Below are positions 11,216 to 21,354 of a stretch of DNA of 64,000 nucleotides, in pieces. Below the pieces are notes generated by a model. The model was not told where the DNA came from. It searched no databases and was given only the letters and a program-made list of their open reading frames with translations. Source of the stretch: Epiperipatus broadwayi (Eukaryota > Onychophora > Udeonychophora > Euonychophora > Peripatidae); NCBI GenBank assembly GCA_028023455.1, contig JAQFVV010000023.1, forward strand, positions 2,532,923 through 2,596,922, written 5' to 3'. The position numbers were made by a program, and so were the translations under genes. Position 1 is the stretch's first letter. Each line of letters opens with the position of its first letter.

Positions 11216-11800
11216 ACTGAGATTTAAAGTTTATATCTGTGCTACAGATAATCTCTAGTTTAGAAAATAATTAGTAATAATCATTATCATATTTATCTGA
11301 GATGGATGACATCAAAGTTATGAGTGGAGTGAGTTTGACAATAGTAAATAAAAATGTAACAATTTACTATAGATAAATATTTTTCATATAATAGATATAT
11401 ATGGGAGATAGTGACCTGGGCCAAGTGATGAGTGCTGGTTCAGCATGAAATGCATCTTGGGGTCTTTTATTGTATCTTTATTCATATGAATCTAAAAAGA
11501 ATGAGGAAGTATGGAGGTTGTTTAATATACTTATAAAGATATTACACATTGGTAAGAGAAATATGAATAACTTCGTGTGTGCATATGTTTAAAATTTAAA
11601 AATCAGATATATTAATTTTTAACTGAAGTTTAAAATTTATATGTGCTAGAGATAATATCTAGTTTAGAAAATGATTAATAATAATCATTATTGTACTTAT
11701 CTGAGATAGATGGTATATCAAAGTTGTGAATGGAGTGAGTTTAACAATGGTAAATAAAAATGTAACAATTTACTATAGATAAATACTAAAAAATACAATA
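11216..11800 (+). repeat. Family A' repeats, two partial units
   Basis: Two related segments. 11222-11480 and 11600-11790 share GAGATAATCTCTAGTTTAGAAAA, TAATAATCATTAT, ATCAAAGTTRTGA and GTAACAATTTACTATAGATAAAT. The same blocks recur at 22400-23310. The first unit contains a well-formed hammerhead (11413-11464); the second lacks that part. No ORF. Confidence 0.7.
11413..11464 (+). ncRNA. Hammerhead ribozyme, family A', well folded
   Basis: Stem I outer GACC (11413-11416) pairs with GGUC (11461-11464) and inner CCAA (11421-11424) pairs with UUGG (11457-11460). Then comes GUGAUGA (11425-11431, core position 3 G instead of C), stem II GUGCUG/CAGCAU with loop GUU, GAAA (11447-11450), palindromic stem III AUGCAU (11450-11455) and cleavage base C (11456). 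Apart from one core base this is a complete type I hammerhead, with an internal bulge in stem I where loop contacts usually lie. Copies at 9.7 and 49.8 kb keep the C, so the family consensus is intact. Confidence 0.75.
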
Positions 11801-11814
11801 TGTCTTACATAAAA

Positions 11815-11890
11815 TAAAAATTAAATCTTCGCTATAGCCAGTTTATGGCATTTTACACCATCTTCAATAGCAATATATATATAGTAATTA
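11815..11890 (-). mobile_element. Solo arm of the 21.7 kb Penelope-like element
   Basis: TCTTCGCTATAGCCAG...GGCATTTTACACCATCTTCAATAGCAATAT matches, on the same strand, the left arm of the GIY-YIG-bearing element (21740-21790). Read on the minus strand it gives UUGAAGAUGG...GCC..AAACUGGC, a decayed form of that element's hammerhead-like motif. No coding part is present. Confidence 0.6.
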
Positions 11891-12721
11891 TATTTGTATT
11901 TTAAATATTATATATATATGCATCATTTTTGCAACTAATAAATGTAGTATATTTTTAGATATAAAATATGACTTATACTTTATATTTATTTCAATGGATA
12001 ATCAATAAAAAAATTTAATTTATATTTTTTATGACATTTCTTTTTATTGTTTTTAAGTACCAAACATTTATTTTTTCTTATGCCATGAAAAAGCTGTATC
12101 AAGAATTCACAGTATAAATGGATTAATAGATATAAGCATAAATGGGTGAATAGATAGATAGACACCACACGTTAATATTATTTTATTTGCTGATTGGTTA
12201 TTATTTTCACTCAACTTCTACAGACAGAAAACACAAATGTGTGCATATATATGAACGTATACCTGTGTAATGAATGTTTTTATATTTGCACAATAGATAA
12301 TTACATTAATAATAATAAAAGACATTTTATAATTTTAAAAAATGCAATCAATGCTTGTTTATTGTACTTGTTTTTAACAAAGTTAAATGTTAGAATAATT
12401 TTTTGTTTTCTGCTCTTTTTAATTTGGTACAGGGATAAAGTGACAAACTTGGGAATTTAAGGTTCATGGGTGGCAGCACAATTCTATTATTTTCAGTACT
12501 TAAACTTCTTAGGAATTATCGAACAATAAATCATTTCATCATTTTTAAAATTTGTTTTCTTATTATTTGAACTTTGTATTCTTTACTAGGAGACATATTG
12601 GCGTTAATAAAAATTTTCTTAACTGAACATGCCACATGTTAATTAAAAGTTAATAAATATATAGATAAAAAGATAGTGTGATTTTATAATAAAAGTTATA
12701 TTCAAAAGCACCCAAAAGCAT
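11891..12721. other. AT-rich stretch, no gene seen
   Basis: Short ORFs on both strands are compositionally biased and match nothing I know. No repeat boundary is visible. Confidence 0.5.
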
Positions 12722-13335
12722 ATCATCATCATCATCATCATCAACCATTATCAATCCACTGCAGGATGAAGGTCTCTCCAAGTTTAATCCATCTCCGATC
12801 TTTAGCTTCTCATCTCCACATCACCCCTGCACACTTTCTTATTTCATCCATCCATCTCATATGTGGTCTCTTTCTGGGTCTTTTACAATCTCTTTCTGGG
12901 TCTTTTACAATCTCTTGGAATCCAGTTTAAAATTTCAATTGTCCATCTATTATCATCTCTTCTAGCAATATGTCCAGCCCAACTCCACTTCAATCGTTTA
13001 ATTTTTTTCATTGAGGTCAGTAACACCTGTTTGTTCTCTTACCCATACATTACGTTTTCGATCTCTTCTTGTTACTCCCAACATACATCTCTCCATACTT
13101 CTTTGAGTGGTCTGGAGTCTCTGTATTGCTCTTCTATTAAGTGTCCAAGTATCAGATCCATAAGTAAGAACTGGTAAAACACATTTGTTAAAAACCTTTC
13201 TTATCAAACACATAGGCATATTTCCTTTTAGTATCAAGTTATTTCTACCAAAAGCACTCCAACCAAGTTTAATTCTATGATTAATTTCATCCATTATGTT
13301 TCCATCTGTATTAATAATCTGACTGAGGTATTTGT
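12722..13335 (-). pseudogene. RTE-clade LINE, 5'-truncated minus-strand copy
   Basis: 3' end of the same RTE family, in minus orientation. The ATG repeat tail appears as CATCATCATCATCATC at 12722-12743. The protein reads MDEINHRIKLGWSAFGR, then LTYGSDTWTLNRRAIQRL, MERCMLGVTRRDRKRN, and the C-terminal WTIEIL region. It is 5'-truncated near 13335 at the YLSQI codons. A 26-bp tandem duplication (GTCTCTTTCTGGGTCTTTTA twice, 12868-12915) and frameshifts break the tail, so it is non-functional. Confidence 0.9.
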
Positions 13336-14096
13336 AAATATATTTTTTTAAATGTACGCAATGTTAGATTCAATTTAGTGTACAGGGGATTATTTTAAAA
13401 ATATACACCAAATATTGAAGCTTTAGGTAAAATAAATAAGTACAAATTCAAACACTGTTTCATTCAAATGATATAAATGGCCATTAATTTTTTACAAGAA
13501 CATCAATGTGTATGCCCATTTAAAAATAAAATTAAATTAATAAGCCTAATTACACCAAGATATTCATTTTTATTTCTATTCTTTGACAAAAATTTGTTAC
13601 CAAATTAAAATCATACTAGTGGTTATAAATGCATATATACACATTTAAAAATATACAAAAATTTAGTAGATACTATAAATGAGTAAATCTACTTAACGAC
13701 CAACAGCCTATTTTATTTTGTTCTATTTTAGTTCAATGCTTCATTTAATTCTTGTACTGTTAAATGGAGGGGGATAAAATCTCTGAAAAGAAGCAAAGTT
13801 TTTAAAAAATGTTTAGATTTTTAAAAAAGATTACATTCAACTACTAAGACAAGGGGAAAAGTCACTGAAGAAGAAAAAGCAGTTTTTTCAGACTTTTAGA
13901 TTTTTAAAAAGATTACATTAAATTACTAATTGGAAACTAGAACAAAAACCCTTGAATAAGCTGACTTGCATTTCAATTTATTGCTGTGTAAAAATTTTAT
14001 ACTGATATAAAAATAAGAATAATACACTTTTAAAGTTTTATTCTATTAATAAAAGATATTTACATAAGATACAGAATGCATATATATTGATAGTAA
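13336..14096. other. AT-rich stretch before the LINE, no gene seen
   Basis: Two near-duplicate phrases (TTTTTAAAAAAGATTACATTCAACTACTAA at about 13817 and a diverged copy at about 13908) suggest a local duplication. Otherwise nothing is recognised. The 5' UTR of the following LINE, if any is kept, would be at the right end. Confidence 0.5.
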
Positions 14097-15569
14097 AATT
14101 CACTGCTTCAATCACCTTCAGTTATAAGCAACTCTGAAAAAGAATCATATGCTAATATACTCTTAAATCCATGTAATACATCAGGAATTAATCATGATAA
14201 CAATTCTTTATCTAATAATGATATATTCAATATTTGTGATGAAGATACATCTCCCTCATTGCAAAATATTTTTAATAATGATTCAGCCTCGGTGGCTAAC
14301 TTAGACCAAGATGAAATCAATAGTATTATTTCTCAGTTTAATGAATCTATCCCTGATCAGCTTCTAAGATCTTTCATCAACTACACTAATGAAAAATCAA
14401 TTGTTCTGGCAGTTACAAACAGAAACAAAGATCTTTTTAGATTTCCTGTTGATCATTTTTGCCAAGAAATTACTGAGAAAAAATTATGGTCTCATATTTA
14501 TCAATTGCTAAATCACCCAAATAATAGGTATCTTATAATTCAATGTCATAATATTCTACAGAAAAGCATTTTACTAAATTCTCTTAAAATCATTAACAAC
14601 AAAATAGTGGTTAATGTAAACATGAACAGGCCAGTAATCTTATCAGGCCATATAAGAAACTGTTATTTGAATTTCGGGCAACATGATCTCCAAAAATTAT
14701 TAAAACCTTATGGTTCAATTTCAGAGTTCAAATATATATTGGAAAAAAGGGCAAATACTGAAGTCATTACAAACTCTGCTCTATTTAAATTATCACTGAT
14801 TAAAGGTGTGTCTCCTACTTCAATTCCTACAATTCATTGTGCAGAGTCAGCTCCTCTTATAATTTCATTTTGGGGTATTCCCCCACAGTGTTTCCTATGC
14901 CATCTAAGAACACATCTCATAAAAGACTGCCCTGCTAGAATTTGCATTAAATGCAAGGGAAGAAACAGCAAATTCCATAACTGTGATAGGTCTTCAAATC
15001 AAAATATACTTGCTACATTACAATCACCTTCAGAATTATTCATACAGCCTCAAGCTCATGAAGTTCTGATGCCTATATTTCCTGTAAAGAACCATATTGT
15101 AGAAGAACAAAGTCATGAAGTTCTGATGCCTGTACTTCCTGTAAAGAACCATATTGTAGAAGAACAATCTGACATGCAAGTGATTATAGATAACAAGTCA
15201 CACTTAATGGACTCTGATTCGGATGGAATTATGACAACAAATTATTCTTATACTCGTCAAAAATCCAAAAGAAAGGCAGGAGGAGGTAATAGGAATTTTA
15301 TTGAAAACTCACATTCAATGACTTCTGAGGATTTGTCAGACTCAAATAAAAGTTCTTCTGGAAATGAATTGTGCAAAACAAATGTCAAGAGCAAAAAACT
15401 TAAAGCTGACAATCTGAAATTATCATTAATTAAATCTCAGATGTCTGACATCACTTCTAAAGGGAATTCAAACATGGACAAGATTTCTACAAAAAAAGTC
15501 ACGCCTAAAAAACTTATGGATATTGAACATAATATTAATATTACAGATAACCTTGATAAAAAAACATGA
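14097..15569 (+). CDS. LINE ORF1: nucleic-acid-binding protein with CCHC knuckles
   Basis: Open from 14097 to the stop at 15567-15569 (about 490 codons), but there is no in-frame ATG before 14622. The true N-terminus is therefore missing, mutated, or uses another codon such as the TTG at 14259. ORF1 proteins of L1/Tx1 elements coat the element RNA and act as chaperones. Visible parts: a mid-protein region (HIRNCYLNFGQ...LLKPYG) that may be an RRM-like fold; a canonical knuckle CFLCHLRTHLIKDC (CX2CX4HX4C); at once after it CIKCKGRNSKFHNC; then a low-complexity, Ser/Lys/Asp-rich tail with a 19-residue tandem repeat. The ORF has no internal stop. Upstream stop: TAA at 14094-14096. Confidence 0.85.
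   Translation, partial: NSLLQSPSVISNSEKESYANILLNPCNTSGINHDNNSLSNNDIFNICDEDTSPSLQNIFNNDSASVANLDQDEINSIISQFNESIPDQLLRSFINYTNEKSIVLAVTNRNKDLFRFPVDHFCQEITEKKLWSHIYQLLNHPNNRYLIIQCHNILQKSILLNSLKIINNKIVVNVNMNRPVILSGHIRNCYLNFGQHDLQKLLKPYGSISEFKYILEKRANTEVITNSALFKLSLIKGVSPTSIPTIHCAESAPLIISFWGIPPQCFLCHLRTHLIKDCPARICIKCKGRNSKFHNCDRSSNQNILATLQSPSELFIQPQAHEVLMPIFPVKNHIVEEQSHEVLMPVLPVKNHIVEEQSDMQVIIDNKSHLMDSDSDGIMTTNYSYTRQKSKRKAGGGNRNFIENSHSMTSEDLSDSNKSSSGNELCKTNVKSKKLKADNLKLSLIKSQMSDITSKGNSNMDKISTKKVTPKKLMDIEHNINITDNLDKKT
15055..15170 (+). repeat. 57-bp in-frame tandem duplication in ORF1
   Basis: Two adjacent copies coding HEVLMPIFPVKNHIVEEQS and HEVLMPVLPVKNHIVEEQS. The copies differ at only a few bases and keep the frame, so the duplication is recent. 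It lies just after the zinc knuckles, in the region that starts the flexible tail. Confidence 0.9.
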
Positions 15570-15675
15570 TAAGATTGAAGAATCGTCACTCATACTCTAA
15601 ATGGGTTTTTTTAAATATACAAAATATCTAGACTCAAGCTAATTCTTTAAACTTTTTTTTCTTTATATATATTGA

Positions 15676-16344
15676 ATGAAATTAAAAATATCTGGCTTAA
15701 ATGTCCATGGGCTTAACTCTGATAAAAGAGTTGATGCTCTTGCTCATTGGACAAAGAAGTTTTTGCCTCATTTAGTTTGTTTGGGAGAGACAAAATTACA
15801 TAATAATTCAAATCAAAAGATAATTGACAAATTGCACAGATTAGGCTACTTTCATTATTCTACATCTAATAGCCCATCAGCTGGGGTTGCTCTTCTTATT
15901 CCTTTCCAATCTCTGATACAAAATTTCAGGATTAGCTTTTTAAACTCTAATTTAATCTTTATAACCATTTGTATAAACTCTTTCAAATTCAATGTAGTTT
16001 TTCTCTACTTAAACAAAGATATTGGGCTCATTCATAATCAAATACATCTCATTAATTTAGGACTTATCTCAAATCCTTTTTCTACAATTCTTCTTGGAGA
16101 CTTCAACTCTACTTGTGACTGTTTCAATTCAAAATTTTTACACCTTCTAAATTCTCATTTCATGTGTGCACAGGGTTTTTTCCCACATGATGTGTGTTCA
16201 TTTTATACAAAGAAATTTTCTTCTCTTATAGACCTATTATATTACTCTCCGGAACTGCACTTCTTCATCAATCCATCTTTACAACCATTACCTTTCTCTG
16301 ATCATCATGCTATTATGCTTAATCTGACATTATGTACACCTTAA
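15676..16344 (+). CDS. LINE ORF2, N-terminal endonuclease part
   Basis: 222-codon apurinic/apyrimidinic-type endonuclease domain that nicks target DNA to prime reverse transcription. Conserved elements are all seen: the N-terminal Asn motif (LNVHGLNSD), the catalytic Glu (LGETKLH), the GDFNS motif and the C-terminal SDHHAIML motif. The start at 15676 is an ATG, 106 bp after the ORF1 stop, so ORF2 would be reached by reinitiation or an internal start. The frame ends with TAA at 16342-16344, directly after the SDHH domain. In other LINEs the polypeptide runs on into the reverse transcriptase, and the next ORF is open from 16328 in the +1 frame. A single-base indel near 16328-16344 is the simplest explanation. 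Confidence 0.9.
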   Translation: MKLKISGLNVHGLNSDKRVDALAHWTKKFLPHLVCLGETKLHNNSNQKIIDKLHRLGYFHYSTSNSPSAGVALLIPFQSLIQNFRISFLNSNLIFITICINSFKFNVVFLYLNKDIGLIHNQIHLINLGLISNPFSTILLGDFNSTCDCFNSKFLHLLNSHFMCAQGFFPHDVCSFYTKKFSSLIDLLYYSPELHFFINPSLQPLPFSDHHAIMLNLTLCTP

Positions 16345-18880
16345 ATCTACAATAAGAATTTTGCTAAAATCTGCTACACCAGAGGCGATTATCTCTGAAG
16401 CTTATATTTTTTTCAAGAAAATAGACATCCTAGCTCTTCCACCAGCTGAATCTTGGTTTGCTTTTATAAATATTCTTAGTTCTTTGATTTCTCATTACAC
16501 CAGAAAGAATAAAGGGCCGATTGGGTTACTTAAGAAAGCAGATAGCTTAATTACAGCATTGAAAGATATACCTCCAATACCAGCATCTGTACAGGTTCTT
16601 ATTGACCTGAAGCAACAATATGTAGAGAAGCACCAAATCCTAATAGACTATCTGGCTACTAAAAAGGCAAGGCTTTACCTCTCTAAACCTCATAACTTCT
16701 CAAGGGGATATATAAGGTGGGCTATGGGTTTTCAAAGTAAGTCTAAAATTCCATCAGCAATCACAGTGAATAATATAATTTTCTCGGGTAATAGCATGAT
16801 TTTACAAATTTTAAATCGTTATAAATGCAAGCTAGTAGATGTTTCACAGAATTTGGTGCTTGATACATCTATATATTCTTGTGAGACAATTCATGGTATT
16901 AGTAATGATGATATTAGAGCTAAACTCTCATCCATGCCTGATAGAATACACCCTAGAATCCATGGAATACCAAAATTCATGTTCAAACATCTTGAAGCCT
17001 TCACAGTACCAATAGTGAGTAGAATGGTTGATCTACTTGCCTCAGGTCCCCTTACTATTGATCAACTCTATCCCATTGCGATGGTCCCATTTCTTAAGAG
17101 TGCTATTATCCCATCGCCTCTGGAGAACCTTAGACCAATCTCGATGACTCCATTGATTATTAAACTGATTGAAGCAATTATCAAAGATAAAATTCAAAAT
17201 CTCATTCTGCCTTTTATCTCTAGTTTTCAGTTTGCAAAGAAAGGTAGTTCCACAGCTGAGGCACTCTGCCTATTCAGGTTAATTACGGATTATACAAGAA
17301 AAAATAAAAAGTCAAAGCCAATAGTTGTCCAACTTGATATTTCAGCTGCTTTTGACTCAGTCAGAATTCCTCAACTAATACATCTTCTAAGTGGTCTGAA
17401 TATTCCCACAGGTATAATGAACATCATTACTAACCTTCTATTAAACAGACATATTGTAATTTCATTAAATGGGAAAATTTCAAACTCATTCACACCTACC
17501 AAGTCGATTCCACAGGGTTCTCCTCTTAGTCCCTTACTCTTCATTCTATATATAAATCCATTCCTTAAATCTTTAGAGATGAATCTTCCTGGATTGTACA
17601 TTCCTGGTATCAATAAATCCATTCAGCACATATCCTACATGGATGATGTGGCAGTGTTCTTACCATCTAGAAAATTCATACCGAAACTAATTCAAATTAT
17701 GGACAATTTTACCATAGAGTCAGGTCTTGCATTTAACCTTAGAAAATCTGCTGTATGGAGACTTTCATCTGGAAAATCCATTCCATCCCTTTTCACAGCT
17801 ATGCCACAAAAATTTTTGGGATTACCAATGAGTCTCTCTCATGCAGCAATGAGGAAATTAATACAAGACACTATCATGAATTCTGCAAGAAAAATAATTG
17901 ATTCACTTTCAAAAGTTTATACATCATTATTTGCAAAAGCAGCCCTACTCAACATGTTACTGTTCCCCAGAATTGCTTACTACATGCCATTCATTAAATT
18001 CTCATCAAAATTTATCCAGAATATAAACTCTCTTTGCTCTAGATTAATGTGGAAGGGTAAAACTGTTGCTATTAGCTTAAGAAGAGTGCAGAGACCAACA
18101 AGACTTAATGGCTTGTCACTGCATTCACTTCATGTTCTTTGTCTACAGAAATCAAATAACCTCATTACAAGACTTAATGGGATTTTTCCTGATGACTCAC
18201 CTTTTCTATCTATTCATCCTACAGATACTCCACCTCCAATTAATGATGGTTGGCTGACACAAGTCTTAATTGACATTGCAAAAATTCTCACACCTTTAAC
18301 TCAAATAAAACCAACGAAACTTTGTTATTGGGATGCCTATCTTCTTCTTTTTTTAACAATTATCCCAGATCATAACATTCTCACCTGTACAAACTTTGCC
18401 ATTATAAAGAAATATAAAAGATGTAATCTAGAGCCAAAATATTTGGACTTTCTTCTAAAGCTAAATCTCAATGCCCTTCCAACAAGCCACTTTCTTGTGA
18501 TGTATAGAGGTTTTTCATCTTTGGACCCTGTTTGCTCACTCTGCCATAGGGAGGATGATACCATATTTCACATTTTCAATGATTGTTCCTCTCTTCAGGG
18601 CTGTAGAATATTGATTAATAAAATTTATACACCAAAACATCCAATTATCAACACACTCATAAAAGGTTTTGCTTATGGGGATTTTGCAATTATAAGAAGT
18701 GCAACTTTCATCACTTTCTGTCTATGGTTTGTCAGATGCTTCCTAATCTTCAAGTCTGTTATACCTGATCCAACATTAATTTTTTTACAAAAATTAAAAG
18801 ATATCAAAGAAAGAGATTTGAAGTTAGCTCCTCACCTAATAGCAAATTCCACATGGAATCTTATTAATATTGGACATTAA
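16328..18880 (+). CDS. LINE ORF2, reverse transcriptase and C-terminal zinc motif
   Basis: Reverse transcriptase part of ORF2, open from 16328 to the stop at 18880 (about 850 codons). The ATG is missing because this is the downstream half of a frame-broken ORF2; TTG at 16361 is only the nearest start-like codon. RT motifs in order: LRPISMTPLIIKLIEAI; motif A LDISAAFDS with catalytic Asp; motif B IPQGSPLSPLLF; motif C YMDDVAVF with both Asp; motif D GLAFNLRKSAV. The C-terminal CSLCHREDDTIFHIFNDC (CX2CX8HX4C) is the zinc motif found after RT in L1/Tx1 types. It performs target-primed reverse transcription of the element RNA. Catalytic residues are intact and there are no internal stops, so only the upstream frame break seems to silence it. 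Confidence 0.92.
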   Translation, partial: HYVHLKSTIRILLKSATPEAIISEAYIFFKKIDILALPPAESWFAFINILSSLISHYTRKNKGPIGLLKKADSLITALKDIPPIPASVQVLIDLKQQYVEKHQILIDYLATKKARLYLSKPHNFSRGYIRWAMGFQSKSKIPSAITVNNIIFSGNSMILQILNRYKCKLVDVSQNLVLDTSIYSCETIHGISNDDIRAKLSSMPDRIHPRIHGIPKFMFKHLEAFTVPIVSRMVDLLASGPLTIDQLYPIAMVPFLKSAIIPSPLENLRPISMTPLIIKLIEAIIKDKIQNLILPFISSFQFAKKGSSTAEALCLFRLITDYTRKNKKSKPIVVQLDISAAFDSVRIPQLIHLLSGLNIPTGIMNIITNLLLNRHIVISLNGKISNSFTPTKSIPQGSPLSPLLFILYINPFLKSLEMNLPGLYIPGINKSIQHISYMDDVAVFLPSRKFIPKLIQIMDNFTIESGLAFNLRKSAVWRLSSGKSIPSLFTAMPQKFLGLPMSLSHAAMRKLIQDTIMNSARKIIDSLSKVYTSLFAKAALLNMLLFPRIAYYMPFIKFSSKFIQNINSLCSRLMWKGKTVAISLRRVQRPTRLNGLSLHSLHVLCLQKSNNLITRLNGIFPDDSPFLSIHPTDTPPPINDGWLTQVLIDIAKILTPLTQIKPTKLCYWDAYLLLFLTIIPDHNILTCTNFAIIKKYKRCNLEPKYLDFLLKLNLNALPTSHFLVMYRGFSSLDPVCSLCHREDDTIFHIFNDCSSLQGCRILINKIYTPKHPIINTLIKGFAYGDFAIIRSATFITFCLWFVRCFLIFKSVIPDPTLIFLQKLKDIKERDLKLAPHLIANSTWNLINIGH

Positions 18881-18957
18881 GTAATTTAATGGTTTATAAA
18901 TGTATTGCCAAATTTAATGTTATTTTATAATTTTTTTCTTTATTGTAAACATAGTTG

Positions 18958-18991
18958 AATAAACCTGTTTTTGATAAAAAAAAAAAAAAAA
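18958..18991 (+). terminator. Polyadenylation signal and poly(A) tail of the LINE
   Basis: AATAAA at 18958-18963, about 78 bp after the ORF2 stop, is followed 12 bp later by an uninterrupted run of 16 A (18976-18991). This marks the 3' end of the retrotransposed RNA. Confidence 0.9.
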
Positions 18992-19555
18992 TTAATTTAC
19001 ATTTGAATTTTAGTAGAGTTTGGTGCTTTAAAAAATTCTAAAAATTATAAGGAGAGGTTAAAAGGTTTAATATTGAAATCTAAAAAATCACAAATCATCA
19101 AGCAAGAGGTTCAGATTGTTATCAACAGTATTCATGCTCTCTTTTGCACTTTTGCTCTCATAGACAGGTGAACTCAGAAATTAAAAATATCCTGATCAGT
19201 TTTCTTAAGAAAATAATAACAAAAATAGATCTCAATATGGTCATTAGATCAATTCCTAAGTATCGTTTTGATCTTGTGGAATAATTACTTCAAATCAATC
19301 CAGGGCTAATTTTAGTTGTAATTTTGGAAATAGTCATTTATATACATACTGATATAACATTTATTTAGATTTTATAAGAATATATAATAGTTCTGGTTTT
19401 TTTAAAAAATATTTTTCCAGAATATACGATTGAAATTAAATCTGTAATTCGTGAAAGTATCCATTTGATTTTCTCTCAATATTAATATTCCTACGGTGAA
19501 AAAATCTAATGCAATAAAAAAATGAAGATTTTAGACAATTAATTCAAATCTCACA
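18992..19555. other. AT-rich stretch, no gene seen
   Basis: Flank of the LINE. No coding or repeat signal recognised; the expected copy of a target-site duplication next to the poly(A) would begin with ATTAATTTAC, but no match was found upstream. Confidence 0.5.
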
Positions 19556-19815
19556 TATAGCTAAGTATAGGGGGTTTGAACTCAGACTTTCAAGCACCCA
19601 TAAACTATCCACACTATCTCATACAACTGATACACATGACCACACACATGTAGAAAAGATAAATAATCACCAAAATACATATTTTGTGCTGAACCAGCAA
19701 TCATCAGTTGGTCCAAATTATCATCTCCCACACAAATATATATATAATCAGTGCTCAGTTTATATTAAGATAGCAAATCTTCACACTTTAATGGACAGGC
19801 TTGGAAAATCATATT
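19556..19815 (-). mobile_element. Family A repeat, single minus-strand unit
   Basis: Full-length unit: B-box-like GGGTTTGAACTCAGAC at the left, hammerhead segment in the middle, and AATATAAACTGAGCACTGAT then CCTGTCCATTAAAGTG on the right. Unlike most family A copies here it is not paired with an inverted partner. No ORF. Confidence 0.75.
19664..19716 (-). ncRNA. Hammerhead core, family A, damaged
   Basis: Minus strand has GGACCAA, CUGAUGA (19701-19707), a perfect stem II UGCUG/CAGCA and 3' UUGG. The GAAA is replaced by CAAAA, which should abolish cleavage. Confidence 0.6.
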
Positions 19816-20250
19816 ATCAGAAGATGAAACAATTTTCTATCTAAAGAGCAGTTTGAACTTAGGAAAGATAGAGAGAAGAGATCAATAAAAATGATTAGAA
19901 CTATTAATAAAATATAGAGAGAAAAAAAGAGAGAGAGAGTAATGTTTGCTTTATTAATTTGTAAAAAAGCTGTTAAGAGAATGAATTGAAATACAGTGAA
20001 GCCATGGTATACACTATATTTTGTTCCAAGTCTTGCTTAAGTACATCATTATGTTAATAGTTTATATTTTGTTGTTAAACTATCATTAAACATCACATGA
20101 TCACCATTTATATGCTTGTTCATAACTGTTATTAAAACAGAAAAAACTATCCATACATTAGTACCACTCAGTGCAAGACAGAGTAATCAATGGATGCCAA
20201 AAGGCTTGTGCATAAAATCCCTAATCTAGTGCCTACTCATTTAATATTTC

Positions 20251-20290
20251 CTGACTAGTTTCTAGCTTGTAGCTTTCATAAGTGAGGAGC
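20251..20290 (-). ncRNA. Hammerhead core, family B, left arm
   Basis: Minus strand: CUUAUGA (20276-20282; position 5 U instead of G), stem II AGC/GCU around UACAA, GAAA, palindromic stem III ACUAGU, cleavage base C, then AGG. One core fault. Confidence 0.6.
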
Positions 20291-20319
20291 CTTGGATCTG
20301 AGAGCACTGCACCTAGACT

Positions 20320-20360
20320 CCTCACTGATAAAAGCCACAAGCTAGAAACTAGTCAGGGGA
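20320..20360 (+). ncRNA. Hammerhead core, family B, right arm
   Basis: Plus strand: UCCUCA, CUGAUAA (20325-20331; position 8 A), stem II AGC/GCU around CACAA, GAAA (20345-20348), ACUAGU (20348-20353), C, then AGGGGA, which can pair with UCCUC. One core fault, at a different position from the left arm. Confidence 0.6.
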
Positions 20361-20475
20361 TATTGAATGAGTAGGGACTAGATTAAAGATTTTATGCTTA
20401 AGCCTTCTCACATCTATTGATTACTCTGGCTTGCTGAGTGGCACTACTGTATGGAGAGTTTTGCTTGCAGTTTAG

Positions 20476-21354
20476 TAAATCTAAGATTTCGCTCCGTAAT
20501 ATCTTAAAAATTAATAACACAATGAATGATAAGTGTATATGTTTATATATTCAAGCTTTCAGGCCAAGATGTTTAAGACTGGCTTATATATTTAAAAAGT
20601 TAAGTTGAGAAAAGGTTGGTATCATCCTTTTCTTGTCAAAATCTCTGTCGTGTGTCGAAGCCTGATCATTCTTAAGACAGCTGTTTAAAATCTGACTGGC
20701 TGTCTTAGCGCATGGGAAAGATTAGCAAACTTTCAATTATTATTATTAAAATTTCATTAAAATATTTATTGAAATGGAACTGTACAGTATTATTTAATAT
20801 GCACACCAACATATATATATATAACTAAGATGCTTTTTATATATATGGTATGCATATATAAATTAGAATTATAGTGTAAACAAAATTTTTAAAAACTAAT
20901 ACCTTTTTTATTCACTGAAAAAATAAGTGAAATATCTGACTTTCATCAAATTTCATTATATGCACTGAATGATGTTTTTTTTTTTTTTGTCAACAACTTT
21001 TTACTCTTGTAGAAGCATAATAGAAAGTTTCTTTATCAAAAAACTTAATCTATCTAACTGTTTTAATGTTTTTAAAATAATATTAACTTTAAATACGTTC
21101 TAAAATTTTGTAAAACTTTTATCACTATGCATAGAAAATATTTTACTATGTGACATATTGCATATCGCATTTATAAAGAATAATAAAGAAAGAGTACAAA
21201 TATAAAATTTATGTGCTTTTAACATAAAATGAAGAGATTTGATTGATAATATGATCATGTATGATGCTCTAAAACAAAAAAAAAAGCAACTGTTAAATTG
21301 TAAATTTTATTATAAATTTTTTTTTTTTTTTACATGATCACTTATAGTGCTCAG
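20476..21354. other. AT-rich stretch, no gene seen
   Basis: Only simple poly-T and poly-A runs stand out. A slightly less AT-rich patch around 20610-20720 matches no repeat I recognise. Confidence 0.5.

Larger units (their letters stand above)
14097..18991 (+). mobile_element. L1/Tx1-like non-LTR retrotransposon, nearly intact
   Basis: Two-cistron LINE. ORF1 has CCHC zinc knuckles. ORF2 has an apurinic-type endonuclease, a reverse transcriptase and a C-terminal CCHC motif. The element ends with a polyadenylation signal and a poly(A) run at 18976-18991. The ORF1, endonuclease and RT motifs are intact; visible damage is one frame break between endonuclease and RT and the lack of an ATG start for ORF1. 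This copy is therefore young compared with the RTE copies around it. The poly(A) tail, ORF2 order and zf-RVT-like C-terminus place it in the L1/Tx1 group, though the exact clade is uncertain. I could not find a target-site duplication because the 5' end is undefined. Confidence 0.88.
20081..20475. mobile_element. Family B foldback: two inverted units
   Basis: Arms 20138-20293 and 20311-20470 are reverse complements around a centre of about 17 bp. Left of the palindrome, 20081-20137 extends the left unit (AAACATCACATGATCACCATTT, also at 6118). Both arms hold the hammerhead-like core close to the centre. No ORF. Compare 5987-6325 and 46241-46365. Confidence 0.75.

Noticed and set aside
17371-18564. 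Minus-strand ORFs of 64-83 codons inside LINE ORF2
   Set aside because: Shadows of the 850-codon reverse transcriptase frame.
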